Positions 1 through 12,214 are shown, numbered from the stretch's first letter. The stretch: 64,000 nucleotides of DNA from Forficula auricularia (GCA_024734495.1 JALMQS010000068.1:2837501-2901500); one strand, 5' to 3'. Program-made: numbers and translations. The notes: generated by a model not told the origin, from the sequence alone.

Positions 1-339
1 GTCATGGGAATTTCGTCTTTGAACAATGATTCAGTACAATTTTCTACAAAAAAGATGACAATATTAACCGAAATTCTAAATTTTAAAGTATTTAAAGAGA
101 TTTGAATCCTGTTTAACTATTCAGATATCTATGAGAATTATTTGCATTTTAAAAAATTCAGATATCTATGAGATTTATTTGCATTTTAAAAAAATTCTTA
201 TTTTAATAGAAATCATCATTTTAGACTAAAAAATAAGAATGAGGGGTAAAAATTAAAATTATATTTTCAAACTAAAGATTTTCAAACTAAAAAAAAAAAA
301 ACAAGAAAAATGAAATAAACTATAAAGTGAAACTATAAT

Positions 340-895
340 AAAAAAAAGAGTTATTATTTTCTTCGGGGACCAAAATTGGGGGGGGGGGAGGGTTCAAATA
401 AATAAATCTATCAATGTATATATCAAGTTGTTGACCGTTTAATTTGTACGAAATTTCGCATATCGTCATCCTAATGCGCAAAGCTCCTAACTCCACTTTT
501 TATAAATTCCCGTTTTTTATTCAAAGAGCAGATGGTCCATTACATAAGCACAGAAAAAGTTGTAACTCCAAAAAATTTCTTTCTAGTCTTAAAAACTTAA
601 ATTAGATGAAGTTCTTTGCTTTGGGAAGGTTGCTAACAGTAACAGTTGTATAGCTCTCCTGTAAAATAACCTATTTTGAAGTTAAGACCTTTGTGCATTA
701 GGGTGACGATGTGGACCTTATATAACCTTAGGAAAATAACTCACTATGTGAAATTGATAGTGACCAAAAAGGGGGCGGGGGTTTAAAAATATTTTCAAAC
801 AAAAATCGAAGAAAGCTGATATTTCTAATAAAATAATCTCATAATTAAAAGGTGATATTTTTAATTGATAATGAACCGAAAATTAAGAGGGAAAG
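340..895. repeat. Dispersed non-coding repeat, first of two copies
   Basis: The stretch beginning with a 'ggggaccaaaattggggg'-type segment and ending near 'caaacaaaaatcgaag' is matched, diverged, at 45690-45910 and 46620-46700. The second copy is split by later insertions. There is no coding potential, and neither ends nor target duplications were found, so the class is unknown. Confidence 0.5.
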
Positions 896-904
896 AGGGG
901 GTTC

Positions 905-1003
905 TTTCATAAATAATTTTAAATAATTTTAATTCAGTATTAAATATAAGAGAAGACCCAGGTGTATGGTAAAGTCATGTGGATGATCACATCAGTTTAT
1001 TTT
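905..1003 (+). repeat. Truncated right end of the ACTTTACCATAC repeat family
   Basis: This carries the same right-end block (short TTAAATATAAG stretch, then GTATGGTAAAGTCATGTGG and a small GTGG/CCAC hairpin) found at the right end of the ~700-bp repeats at 27.5, 40.2 and 55.7 kb. Only the last ~100 bp are present. A block starting ACTTCAAAAAAGGAGGAGG follows at about 1010 and recurs near 60330. Confidence 0.55.
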
Positions 1004-1555
1004 TATCCGACTTCAAAAAAGGAGGAGGTTCTCTATTCGACTATTGTTTTTTTTTTGTCATTTACCAGCTTAACTATCTCAAGTCATATTCATCTACCCT
1101 TTCACTTGATCAACTTTCCCTTCTATTCGGTAATGCATGGTCTTTCGAGATCCATAGGGGATGCATCTTCCTGGTTAGCCCTTTCTTGCATTCGATTTCA
1201 TTGAAAAATATATATATATATTACCATGTACTCCTGGAAGATAAGACAAAGCATGCCCTATCATTGAATTCTCTCAAAAAAATTGTTTTTGTTCATTGTG
1301 CTTAAATATATATTAAAGGTGAAGACAAATAATTTTCATCAATTTTTTTTATCTCTGGTTCATGAATCTGAATGTCTGTCTAAATTCCGATACCTACGAT
1401 AACCCAAGAACGAAATGTCGTAGAAAGTTATTGTGGCAATGTTTGTATTTAAAATGCGGAGAAGTGACTAAATTTGGACTCACTATCTTTAGAATTTCCA
1501 GTTCAAAAATGCAAAAAAATATTTTTACTTCACCCAACATAAAATCATAAAGTTC

Positions 1556-2440
1556 CTCAAGCATTGAGATTCATATGTATACCTACCTATTTATTCCCTT
1601 TTTCGAAATATGAATGTACATTTGTACAATACGTGAAGCTTTTTCAAGAATAAAATTCACTAAAAGCAAGAATTATAAGCTCAAATATATAAGATAAAAA
1701 AAATAATGAAGTTTCGAATATTTAAAAATTTATTTTCTTCTCATATTTTCATTTTCTAAATTATTTTTTATTTCAGTCATTTATTTTCTACTACAATACT
1801 AACCAAGTCTATTGTTATATTATTCTAGTACAAGGAGACCATGAATTGGGATTTTCTAGAACAATCACAATTAATTGATAATTTCTCTCATGGACTATAA
1901 CTTGTCAGGATTCGTCTTTTAGAACTTTGCACGTTCTTACATGTCATTATATAATGGATAGTCAGGGATTATTATATCTGTGACCCTTATAAAAAATAGA
2001 TTATCATTCCTCATATCCTTTAATCCCATTCGATTTAAACCAGGGCTGTCCAACCCGTGGCCCAATATAAAGACATACAATTCCTTATAGAATTTGAGAT
2101 TTATATGTAGATACTGATGGATAACACACAACAATTTGGTCTGATAATTTTTTCCTTTAAAAAAGAAATCTGAAAATCTACTGTGAAGTTTTGAAAAATA
2201 AAAGTGCTAATTTTAAATTTTTGAACCTGGAACTCGATTTCAATATTTCCGAAAAAATAATCATCATTTTGATCTATTTTCGACTCCATTTTCATTTTTC
2301 CACTTTTTTTCTATTTTATTTTTTGGAAATATACGTAGGCGTAAATATTTTTATCTTAATTCACGGTGGTGGTGAGGATTTTTATATAGGTGTTATATAA
2401 AAGCTTATTTTTCAGCAGTTTTTTAAATTAATTTAAATGG
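1556..2440 (+). repeat. Partial copy of the CAGGGCTGTCCAAC hAT-type element
   Basis: Collinear with 56715-57600, which lies inside a complete element (56624-58019) with 8-bp target duplications. This copy has the internal CAGGGCTGTCCAACCCGTGG block near 2041 but lacks both terminal duplications. Open frames here are short and stop-ridden, so it is a non-coding remnant. Confidence 0.65.
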
Positions 2441-2460
2441 TGGTTTTAATTAATCCAGAT

Positions 2461-2494
2461 ATTTCGGAAAATTTTCACAATATTCCTTCTTCAG
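2461..2494 (-). other. CTGAnGA-hairpin-GAAA core motif, single arm
   Basis: On the minus strand the order is CTGAAGA, A, a hairpin with GGAA/TTCC stem, then GAAAT. The same neighbourhood (CCACTGA upstream, ATATCTGGATTAA downstream) is recognisable at 48043-48075, so the two are copies of one repeat family. Confidence 0.5.
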
Positions 2495-2499
2495 TGGAA

Positions 2500-3890
2500 C
2501 TTTTTTGAGCAAATACAATAAGTAGTATGTTAGTTAAGTTAGACTTTAAATTAAAAAACCAAGTTAAAGAATTTTTTTTCTAAAATATTATTTGTTATGA
2601 TGTTTTTTTATATACTTATTACCCCACCCATAAATCACCGGATTTGCTCATTCTTCAAAATTCGAACATAGGGCCAAAGAGACATTTCATAGTGTGTCAT
2701 TTTTAATTCTGCCCTCAATAAATTCTACCAATAACAATTTCTAATTTCTTTTTTGATGTTTTAACAGACAAGTCAATTAGCACATTGATGGAACAAAAGA
2801 AAACAATTATATTTTCATTTTTAAATATACAATCTTGTTAAATAGATAAAAAGTCCTATATTAAACTGTACTCTCTTTACCCTGTTTTACAGTGGGGTTG
2901 GTTTTTTTATATTAGTTTTTCTTGAGTGGAGAGAATTTTTACCAGCTTTAAAACTGTTTTTTGTGTCAGCAAGCTCCTCTGATTTAACACCTAAATATTT
3001 TTAGTTAAGTATTACCCTGATGGAAAAAAAGTTTTATAATTTCTACCCCTGCTCCAATTGAAATATTCTGCGAAACTACGGTGACCTACTTATATGTGTT
3101 TATGTATTACAGTATTTCAGATTATCATTATAAATATGTAATTATTAGTATTTTAAGCAGAGCCGGATCTTGGTCTTTTGTCAGCGGCGGGGGGGGGGGG
3201 GGGGGAACTTGAATTTGCTGCTGCACCCCCCCCTCAATGCTATATAAAACAAGTAAAGTTAAAGTATTATGAAAATAGTAAATGTCGTGCCAAGAATAAT
3301 TCATTTAAATTTTTACACCATTGTATTTTAAAATTACATTACAAAAATTTGATCACTTCCCAAAATGTGCCGATTCTTAAAATTTGCCGCCGGGAGCACG
3401 AGACCGCCCAAATCAGCTATAATTCAATAATATTACTGCTTATTATTTAATATTATACAATATAAACATATATACACATAAATATTCATTTCACACAAAA
3501 ATTCGTTTTTATTAAAATTAATTATATACTTACTACTAACTATATATAAATAAATACTATATTTATTTCGTTATATTATAAATAATTCATATATAGTAGC
3601 TATTTAAATCATTTATAGGATTTTAGTTTCAATTTCAGTTTCATTTAACCTAAGAGAAGTTAACGTAATTTTAATTACAAATATTTTAAATATATAAATA
3701 AACCCATTGTTTATTAGAAAAATATGAGCAACAATTATAAATTAACATACTAATATCTAATAAATATTTATAATAAGATATAATTTCACCCAAGTATATT
3801 AATAAATAAATAAATATATGATTACGGAATTTGATGATTTATTAAATAACAATCATTTTGGGGTAAATTAATATTTATAAATTTATTAAT
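2500..3890. other. Gene-free AT-rich stretch with a transposon-end fragment
   Basis: No credible coding region. A block from about 3158 starts CAGAGCCGGATCTTGG, continues into a long G run (3189-3205) and a GCCGCCGGGAGCACGAG segment near 3387. That pattern looks like the GC-rich end of a DNA transposon, but no matching second end was found. The rest is A/T-rich low-complexity sequence. Confidence 0.4.
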
Positions 3891-4061
3891 GGAGTCGGGT
3901 TGGTCGAATGGATAACGTAAATGCCTTCTAATCAAGCTAGCCTTGGTTCAAGCCCGACTCGCTGCAATCCGACTTTAATCTGACCCCTACACTTATTTAC
4001 ACACGCACGAAAACTCAATGGCCATAATGGACTATAGTTTCCGAAGGTAATTTAAAAAAAA
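3891..4061 (+). mobile_element. tRNA-derived SINE, Arg(TCT)-like head
   Basis: The 5' part reads like a decayed tRNA gene: an A-box-like TGGTCGAATGG, an anticodon-loop stretch CTTCTAATC (TCT anticodon as in tRNA-Arg), and a B-box-like GGTTCAAGCCC. The 3' side does not form the acceptor stem expected of a real tRNA and runs on into a body (ACACTTATTTACACACGCAC, then CCGAAGGTAA) ending in an A-rich tail. The body recurs on the minus strand at 39249-39368, which supports a SINE over a tRNA gene. RNA polymerase III would be the expected transcriber. Confidence 0.65.
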
Positions 4062-4824
4062 CATATCAAAAACAGTGATTTGAGAAATTGCAATAAAATC
4101 TTTGAACATAAATACGGAGCTCTAAAGCAATTTAATTTATTTTCTTCTTCTTATTATTTTTTTGACATTGATCAACAACTCCAACTAAAGTAAAAAGAGA
4201 CGGAACCCATTCATTGAACGAGACAAAAAAAAAATCTAAAATGACTTCTATGTTCATGAGATAAAGACCATATCTGACTCTTTTTTATATTAAGATTAGG
4301 GAATATAATTAATTAGATAACTAGTTCAATCAATTGTTAATTAATAAAAATGATTAATTCGAGGTATTTAAAATGGAGGATCATTCCATGTCAGTTCACC
4401 CGGTCACGACACCCACCCCCTGAGATTTTGATGAAACTTATCACAAATGATTCTATTACTATCCTGACAACACCTGAAAAAAATTTTGCTCTATCATTTA
4501 TAGTTTAATTTTTTTTTTATTAATTTTTTAATTTCTTTAATTTTGCGCTATCCGAACATGCATTCACAGCTTTAAAAATATTTTTCTTGAAAGCTATTCA
4601 AGATATAATTATGAAATTTCGCAGAAATTTTATGTTTTATAGCCTAAAGCAGATAAATATGATTTTATTAACCTATCTCAATTCCTCAAAAAACTAAAAA
4701 TATTTTAATTTTAGAATCGAGTTTTTGTTTTACAAAAACCACAATAAAAAGAGTCTTATAAATAATATTGTTTGGTTTTAAAATACTCTTATATATATAG
4801 GCTATTAGATAATTAAAAAATATA

Positions 4825-5499
4825 CAGTAAAATCTCTTTTATAGGGGTTCATTTATCCGGACCTCTGGATTATCGGGATCGGATTTGTAGACATTTTTAT
4901 TTTAATAAATGTTCACATAGATAATAATTTTTAACTCTGATAGCAAGAATGTAATTATAATTAACAAATGACAATGGACCAATTCTTTGAAGTTTTGAGA
5001 TTTTTTGCCGAGGGTAGCAGAATTTTTATATATTGAAGGAGACAATAAAAGGTGGGTCATCTGCTGGAATTATAAATTTTTATTTATAACGAGACTATAG
5101 TTTTGAGGCCTTTGCCCTCTTCATCAGTCTCTTATAATTGATTAACATTCCTACATACATTAATTCCTGTGAATCAATTGTAATAGACTGATGAAGAGGG
5201 CAAAACCATCGAAACTATACTCTCTTTATAAATAAAAATTTATAATTCCAGCAGAAGACACACTCTTTTATTGTCTCCTTCGATGTGAAAAGTTATATTA
5301 TTTTATTTAACATGTCTATTTTTTTTAATAATTCTATGTAATTTGAATATAAACTTGTTTTTTTTTATCATAATATATTCAAATTCACTTATTTGAGAAT
5401 TTGTTTTGTTTTTATTACCCATATATACGTATTATCCGTATTTTCGATTATCCGGTTTTCCTTTGGTCCCAGTTAGTCCGGATAAACGAGGTTATACTG
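4825..5499. mobile_element. Tigger/pogo-like non-autonomous DNA transposon
   Basis: The left end is CAGTAAAATCTC and the right end, read inward on the other strand, is CAGTATAACCTCG. Both are followed by TTATCCGGAC-type sequence, and each tip is bordered by TA, the duplication expected for Tc1/mariner-pogo elements. There is no transposase inside. The interior is largely a nested foldback repeat (5007-5283). The two ends have diverged, so the copy looks old. Confidence 0.7.
5007..5283. mobile_element. Foldback repeat nested in the Tigger-like element
   Basis: Inverted arms start TTGAAGGAGACAATAAAAG on the left and end CTTTTATTGTCTCCTTCG on the right. Each arm holds a CTGATGA-A-hairpin-GAAAC core (minus 5100-5127, plus 5188-5215; the minus copy reads AAAAC). 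The outer block GCCGAGGGTAGCAGAATTTT recurs at 33840-33900 and 44236-44295, defining a dispersed family. Confidence 0.65.
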
Positions 5500-5802
5500 T
5501 ACTTGACTTTTTAAAATGTTCATCATCCCCTCCTGGAAAACCAAAACTCTCTCCATAATTTTTTTCGCTACAGCTAAGAGGGCAACAATTATTCGTAAGT
5601 TCGAAATGGGATGGCTTGTCGTGTAGTTAGTGAGGGCTGCAGGTACTCGAAAAGACGATGACACATGGCAAACAGTTCTCCATCCAACCACCGAAGACTT
5701 CTTTGCTCGTCGACAATTCAGTTGTCTTGGCTCGTTCTTGTGTTGTGACAAGTGTTTGATTGCCGAGAGGGAGTGGCCACCTCCCTCGGATTCCCTCAGG
5801 AC

Positions 5803-6021
5803 TCAGTGAGCCGGAACTAACGCGTCCCGACGGGATGATTCACCATCCCCAACAGGACGAGGACCATCAGCCAAGAAACGCAAACGGCACATTTGCATTG
5901 CAAATTGACGATGGTGGTTGGGTGCAATAGCACCCCGGTCTCCTCTGGTCAGCCTAATGTCCCCGATGACAGCACACCCTACGTCAAGGACTGCAAAAAT
6001 AAGCAGCCCTTTCAAGGACAA
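5803..6021 (-). CDS. Unrecognised 72-residue frame in a GC-rich segment; possible exon
   Basis: I do not recognise this protein. The surrounding 5.5-6.0 kb segment is visibly richer in G and C than its flanks and matches no other repeat in the window, which is why it is listed. The frame starts MSLKGLLIFAVLDVGC, resembling a secretory signal peptide (one Lys, a hydrophobic run, a small-residue end), though with an Asp inside the hydrophobic run. Just upstream on the same strand is an AATTTTCAG stretch that could be a 3' splice site. Competing frames of similar length exist on both strands (minus 5473-5751; plus about 5760-5930). It may equally be an untranslated exon, a fragment of an unrecognised transposon, or chance. 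Confidence 0.15.
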   Translation of the reverse strand: MSLKGLLIFAVLDVGCAVIGDIRLTRGDRGAIAPNHHRQFAMQMCRLRFLADGPRPVGDGESSRRDALVPAH

Positions 6022-6246
6022 TCGACTGAAAATTTTCCTATTAGTTTCTTGTTTGAAAAATAAATAAATATACTCTAGTCATGTGTAGTGGAGGCACCCT
6101 CATCTCTTAGCTGCAGAACAATGCTATTAATACCGTGAATTGAAAGCGTACTATGAAAAATAAAATTTACTCTGTTTTCTGAATGATTATGAATAATTCG
6201 AATTATATATAGTTCTATTTTTATGGTATATTTACATTATTATATC

Positions 6247-7447
6247 GATGGTGTTGAGGAAAAAGGGCTAATCTGATCTTTTCCAATAGGGTCAATCTGC
6301 TTTTACTCACTCAGTTAATTTGAGGCAATCTACAAGGGTCAATTTAAACATGAAAATGCAAAAGGGCCAAACTGCATTTAAATTAATCCAAAAGGGACAT
6401 TTTTGAAATTTGCCCAATTTTTTTTTTTTTTTTTTTTTTGGTTTACTTTTTCTCCTATTATTGTTTCAGCAGTTTGGCCCCTTTATCATTACGTCGCCTT
6501 AGAATCTAGAGTGATAAATCCAGTTTTTATCATATATGACATATTAATAAAGTTCGAAAGAAAAAGAGATGTAGCCAGTCCAAGTAAAACTGCTACTTAA
6601 AATTACGATTGTAAGTTGTAGAAAAAAAAAGTGAAAAATAATTTCTTTACTAAACAACAATATTAAATTTTGTTTGTTTTTCTCTGCCCTGTAAAATATT
6701 CTTGTAGTACACTCTACGGAGAGTATAATCGACTATGCTAACAACTGGAGAACTAAAAGAGCCACCTGACAGTTTGGCCATTTTAGTCCGTATAACTAAA
6801 AGGAATCAACTGACAGATTGGCCATTTTAGTTCACCAGTTTTTACCATAGTCGCTTATGCTTTATTTATTTATTTACTAACGGACAGTCACACCTTTTTC
6901 ACAAATCACAAGTACATGTATATAAATAGTAAAGTATGAGAAAAAAAAATAATATAAAAATAAAGTATAAATGACAAAGACAATAGGAAAAAGATAGATG
7001 ATAACATAAACATATTATTATTATAAAACAAAGTCCAATGCTAAAGGACCAATCACAACACTCTTGAATTTTCATTTTCTTACAATTAACCACTTAGGGA
7101 AAGCGGTGTTGGTTTATAGTGAAACATACTAAACACAGGAGTTTTTTAAAGGGTTATAGTGGTATTCCACAAGTAAAAATAAAATAACATTTTTTTTTAA
7201 TTATAATTTTGAAGTTTTATTTTAAATACTCTATACATATTCCGGGTTTTTAGCTCATCATCAGGAGTTTGTGTTTACAAAAGAAAAAAAAATTAAGAAT
7301 GTTTAATAAATATGTAGGTATATAGCTAATATTTGTCATTAATCGTTACATAAAAAATCTATAAACTTGAAAAAAAATGTAATCGTAGTTTTCAGTTTTA
7401 GAAACATTCTAGAAATTGCAGATTGGCCCTTTTCCCTCAACACCATC
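6247..7447. mobile_element. 1.2-kb inverted-repeat DNA element with subterminal GGCCAATCTG repeats
   Basis: The left end GATGGTGTTGAGG plus about 16 further bases is inverted at the right end (CCTCAACACCATC). Copies of a GGGCCAAACTG/GGCCAATCTG word lie near both ends in both orientations (about 6265, 6287, 6363, 6466, 6771, 6812, 7421), like transposase-binding subterminal repeats. I could not define a target duplication, so the superfamily is open. The interior has no transposase and contains a poly-T tract (6419-6439) and a diverged copy of a foldback repeat near 7090-7300. Confidence 0.6.
7238..7264 (-). other. CTGATGA-hairpin core motif, degenerate copy
   Basis: On the minus strand CTGATGA is followed by T, a GGGTTTTTAGCTC-type hairpin segment and GGAAT in place of GAAAT. 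The TCATCAGGAG context is shared with 11095, 34691 and 63202, so it belongs to the same dispersed family. Confidence 0.4.
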
Positions 7448-9200
7448 CATCTGAATTTGCTTTTAGATCTTATCTTACGATAAATATAATTATAAGAATT
7501 ATTTATAATTAAAGATATCAAAAGAAGTTTAAGACAAAAATCATGATTAAAAAATCAAACCATAACAATCCGGTAAAATTGACAAAAACCAAAACCAAAA
7601 ATTGACCGCATAAAAACAGCTAGAGAATTCAACGAATTCGAAAGATGTCGTATTTGGAAAAATATTCAATTCTTTTTTTGTGATTTGCTTTTCTAAAGCA
7701 CTTATATGTAGTCAAACAATCTGAATGCCTTTTTCAAAAAACAATTTAAAAGTTTTATAACAAATACGCAAAATTCGAAACTTCAGATTAGAACTAAATT
7801 TTAGAACTGACCTTTCAAAATATCTACTACAGTACAATGAATAAACATTTTTGTTTTATGTCCAATCGCAGATAAGGTGATTAAATCAAATTAATAATTT
7901 ATATTTATTTTTCATAACATTTAATTGTAATTGGAAACAGAAGTGAAGATAGGTGAATGACTGGTTGCATATCAACAGGCGTCTTTACGTAAAGTGCTCC
8001 ATGTAAAATGTCATTTAATTTACATATTACGATAGACTCAAAACATCGATTGTTATAATTTGAATTTTTAGGGAAATCACACATAATTAATTATAATTAT
8101 TTATTGAACATGAATAATTAATACAATAAAACTACGACCTTCCGATCGACTTATTCTGCGATCGTTCTCAAGTATGAGTAGATTCAGCATCCACTCTGAT
8201 TTTAGGTTAATAGTGCCTCCCACGTGTCGATCAAGCTTTATATAGACTCCATGTATCGATTGTTACATTTTTCAAACACTTGAGAGAACTGTAATAAAAG
8301 AAGAGCTTTCAAAATGATACACAATTTTTAAATTTGCCTCCGCTTCATCGTTTCTTTTCAGAAATTTAACAGTCTAAAAATGACTTAGTACTGAATCTTG
8401 TGAATATTCACGACAGCCCAAGTTATTATTACTAACATATAATAAAGCTCGAAATCGCTCATATCTGAAATATGGCTCGCTTTCGTGGAGGGAGCACTCC
8501 AAACATTCCCATGCCAATCTGGATACAGGGCTTTTATTCTGACTAAATCAAATCAAAAATATCCCTAAGCCTCTTTTGGGCAAATCACCCGATTTTAAAA
8601 CATTAAACACCCCTTTCGATTCAATAAGATACTAACTAAACAAATGAATTTACCGTCTCGTTTATCATACACTATTATTCAACTCTGAACCAATGCCTGA
8701 AATTTATTTTTCTTCTTCTTCTTCTTCTTCTTCATTTGACAAGGATCCAGACTACCCGGACTTCAGATGTTGCACCTTTATACAACATCTTCTTGCATTA
8801 AAATCTTTAAAAAAATACGCCTTGTTGCATCATTATCAATAAAAAAATAAATAAGATACTTGTTTGAGATAAGTTGACATATTGACGAAAATCACGAAAG
8901 GCGTGAGATTATTATATTCTAACTTATAACTGGTCTGGTTGTTTATAATTTATAAGATTATCTTTCTTTCTATTCTATTCTATTTTTTATTGTAACTTAA
9001 TTCAGGCCTGTAGGCAGGACTGAACATTACATCGGGCACCGGATGTTATGGGGGGGGGGGGGGAGAAGAAAGAAAATATGCCTATAAATCTCTTATCTCT
9101 TCAACTTCACAATTTATTCAATTAATAAAATACCGAAATTTAATAGCTACTAAATTTTATACATAAACTATTTCATGCTTAAAAAAAATCTCATCATAAA
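7448..9200. other. Gene-free stretch with a (TTC)n microsatellite
   Basis: No coding region supported. A TTC microsatellite lies at about 8710-8733 and a G run at 9051-9063. Nothing else was identified. Confidence 0.4.
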
Positions 9201-9207
9201 TACTTAA

Positions 9208-9312
9208 GTTACGTACACATTGGACGATTATCGGTCGATTCGTACATTTTGTGGTATTATTTTAATTCCGCGGAGGGCTCGAATCGACCGATAATCGTTC
9301 AATGCGTAGCTT
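9208..9312. repeat. Small palindromic MITE-like repeat
   Basis: The left arm contains GGACGATTATCGGTCGATTCG and the right arm its complement (CGAATCGACCGATAATCG), separated by about 35 bp. TACG/CGTA-type tips and CTTAAG-like flanks are present, but a clear target duplication is not. Confidence 0.6.
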
Positions 9313-10979
9313 TAAGTTTTATAAAACAAAAAGTAAATTTAAATTTTACATAAGTTATGTATGTTTCGGAAGGATATTTATTTATCTAAACATGCTAAAT
9401 GGATTGAAAATTCAGGGGGATAGGTCTTACAATCTATTGGATTCAGGGGTTGTAGTTTGGGGATCCCTGCCCTAGACGATTATTGAGGAAAGCTAGTGTA
9501 GGATAAAGAATGAGGTTTCTATTTTTCGGGCAATGCAGCTCTAATTTAGTGCTCTGCGCATTGGAATGAAAAGACCGCATAAGTAAATAAATTAAGATCC
9601 CGAGGAGTTTAATCTCGCCTTACCTAATCAATCTGTTTATAATTTATAATAAGTTTCATAATTTTAAAAAGAAAACTATACTTGAAGTATACCAATTTTA
9701 TTAATAAAATAAGTTAATTGTTTGATGTATGATATCCATAATTTAATAATTTATAAGATCTTTAGGAAATTGGAAAAATAAATTAAATTCAGAGTTAAGA
9801 TGGATGTTTCGTCACTATATTTGCGACTTCTTCAACGACCTATTTTCAACTCAATTGTCTGATATTAAAATATTACATGAAACATTCTATCTTTTTTAAT
9901 TTATCTTACTCTTAAACACAGTAATGTTTTTATTTTACAGTTAAAACAAGAGTACTGAACTACTACTACTAAATCTGCATTGCTTCATGGATCTTTTCAA
10001 ATTTCATCAATTTCAAAATGTAATTTTATATTATATAATCTTTCTTTTTCTAATTTTATATAATATTTGAACTATATACTTATATAATAATTTAAATAAA
10101 TAAGATTGAAAGTATTAATCATTGAGTAGAGAGGGGGGGGGGGGGGGGGGGGGGGGGTTTTTTTTTTTTTTTTTTTTTTCTAGGCTCTTAATTTTTTTTA
10201 AGTTAAACAGATTGAACTCAAAATAAAGTATAATAATCTTTTTGGTTATGGTATACCTTTTCCCTTATAATTAAAATACAATTTAAGTAATTAATTAAAT
10301 AGGTAAAAGAATTGTAATGGATTTCAAGTTCGTAAGTGTACTTCAGGTATTAATTAAATTTCTTTCTAAAATTAAAAAAGGGCTTTTTTTAAGGAGACCA
10401 CTTTCAATATTTCTATGAATATTTATTAAAATATTTCCATAATTCGTTCTAGTTTATTATAATAGTTTTAATTAAATTGGCTTACTTCTCTCCTAGTTAA
10501 ATATTCTATATTATAGAAGTATATCAAATGTTAGTACTTATTAAGATTTAAGTAGTAAACGATAAAGCAGTTTTTGTAATTAGTTAGAGATGTGTGCGGC
10601 ATGAAGAAAAAATATTTTCTTTATAGAAGAGCGTATTGTCAAAAAGTGATAAAAATTTGCAGTTTATTAAATTTATAATATCAATTTAATTAATGCTTGG
10701 AAATTTTTTTGCACTGAGCTTATAATTATCTGAATAAACCTTAACATATTTAAAGCTCTGTTACCAAAGCATCACGAAAGTTAAACATGTGGCTCGCTAT
10801 GTTTTGAGCCGGACTCTCTGCTGAGGGTTCTGTATCATATAACATCATAACTCACAAAATACTTGAGGTATCAAATTTGTTGCATGTACCGACTCAATTT
10901 GTGGAATTTTTTCATAATTTTAATTTAGACCATTTGTAAGCGTCGACAAAAGGTTTGCAATTACCACCTCAATTTGGTC
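9313..10979. other. Gene-free stretch with an hAT end fragment and a long homopolymer
   Basis: At 9451-9468, GTTTGGGGATCCCTG read backwards is a hAT-type end (CAGGGATCCCCAAAC) without a partner. A CTTGAAGA-type core motif lies on the minus strand at 9806-9845 (GAAGA-A-GTC...GAC-GAAAC). A run of about 25 G directly followed by about 22 T spans 10133-10179 and may be length-unreliable. No gene is seen. Confidence 0.4.
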
Positions 10980-10989
10980 TCTGCCATTT

Positions 10990-11323
10990 TATAATAATAA
11001 AAAATTGGGTAAAATTTACTAGGTAGGTTTCACAAAAAAATGAAATTAAACAAAAATGAGTTTAGAATTCGATATATTTCAGGTTGTCAGCCCATCATCA
11101 GGAGTCAGAGTTTGAAAAATCTGTTAAAATTCGTTTCTATAATATAAGTTGTCAACCAATCCATCATCAGGAGTCAGAGTCTGAAAATCTGTCTCGATGG
11201 GCTGATAACCAGAAATATATCGAATTCTAAACTCATTTTTGTTTATTTCATTTTTTTGTATAATACCTCGTAATTTGCAATTTTTTTATTATATAAAAAT
11301 GTTTCATCTAGAACCAACACCTA
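10990..11323. mobile_element. Palindromic retroelement-like repeat with a 10-bp target duplication
   Basis: The exact direct repeat TCTGCCATTT flanks the element (10980-10989 and 11324-11333). Inverted arms contain TTTAGAATTCGATATATTTC on the left and its complement on the right. The left arm carries the minus-strand core CTGATGA-T-GGG...ACC-TGAAAT (11076-11101), and the right arm has a worn version near 11196-11215. The right end (GTTTCATCTAGAACCAACACC) is shared with the copy at 63110-63477. Confidence 0.65.
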
Positions 11324-11409
11324 TCTGCCATTTCTTAATTCAAAATACATTTAAATAAAATCAAACCTAATTCTAGTTAAAGAGATATTTACAATGATAC
11401 CTTTCATAC

Positions 11410-11574
11410 CGAGGGGTGAACCGCGACCTAATATCGTGTACACCTACTTCCACTTCCACTTTCATTTCCAAGTAGATGAGAATAGATGAAGAGGCATTAT
11501 CTAATGAATTCCAAAATAATTTCACATAATTCCAAAGACGTGTACATCTAATTCCAATCGCGGTTCACCCCTCG
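11410..11574. mobile_element. 165-bp hAT-type MITE, compact copy
   Basis: Terminal inverted repeats CGAGGGGTGAACCGCGA are flanked by 8-bp duplications TTTCATAC (11402-11409) and TCTCATAC (11575-11582), one mismatch. Near each end is a GTGTACA block. An 8-bp duplication is the hAT hallmark. A relative with an expanded interior lies at 37135-37512. Confidence 0.75.
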
Positions 11575-12214
11575 TCTCATACCATGATAAAAAAATAATT
11601 TTTATTTTCGTCGCCACATAAAATTCAACCCACGACAAAATAATGATTCGATTAAAATATTAATATATTTTTGATATGCATGAAATTGAATACAAGTAAA
11701 TTACAAATTTTAAGTTTTTATCTCCTCATTAGCCTACCCTTAAATTTCAAAAATTTCAAAATGCTTTACAAAATTTTCATTTAAATTCCACTTAGGATGT
11801 AAAAGTGAAAACTTTTTCAAGACTCCGTATGTTCATCGCAAGCTATCCTGTGAGAGTGAGCTATCGCACCTAGCTATAGATTTACAAGTAAGTAGTCTTA
11901 CCAGTGACAAAACAATAAGTTCAACTGCCTATCCCACCAAATCTAGAAGTGTGCCACCCCGAATCACTTTTATTTTGAGTTATAGATAAAAATCTAATTT
12001 TTTTAAAATATATATCTTTAAGCCTTTCGCCAAGGTAGAAAATTTTATAAAAGGCCACCTTATTGTTGCTTCTTCCCAAAACCATAGATTAATTTTTTTG
12101 CTCGTTCGTACTGTGAATCCTCTCAGTGATTTTTATATTTGTTAAATTTGATGTTAGTTTGTGTCCCTCATTAATATTTGATTATTAATCAACCAGATAA
12201 AGGGTATGAATATT

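Noticed and set aside
3891..3965. A functional tRNA-Arg(TCT) gene.
   Set aside because: The acceptor stem does not pair and the sequence continues into a body and A-rich tail shared with 39249-39368, so it is a SINE head.
10133..10179. The G25/T22 homopolymer as a biological boundary signal.
   Set aside because: Homopolymers of this length are unreliable in assemblies and nothing structured flanks it.
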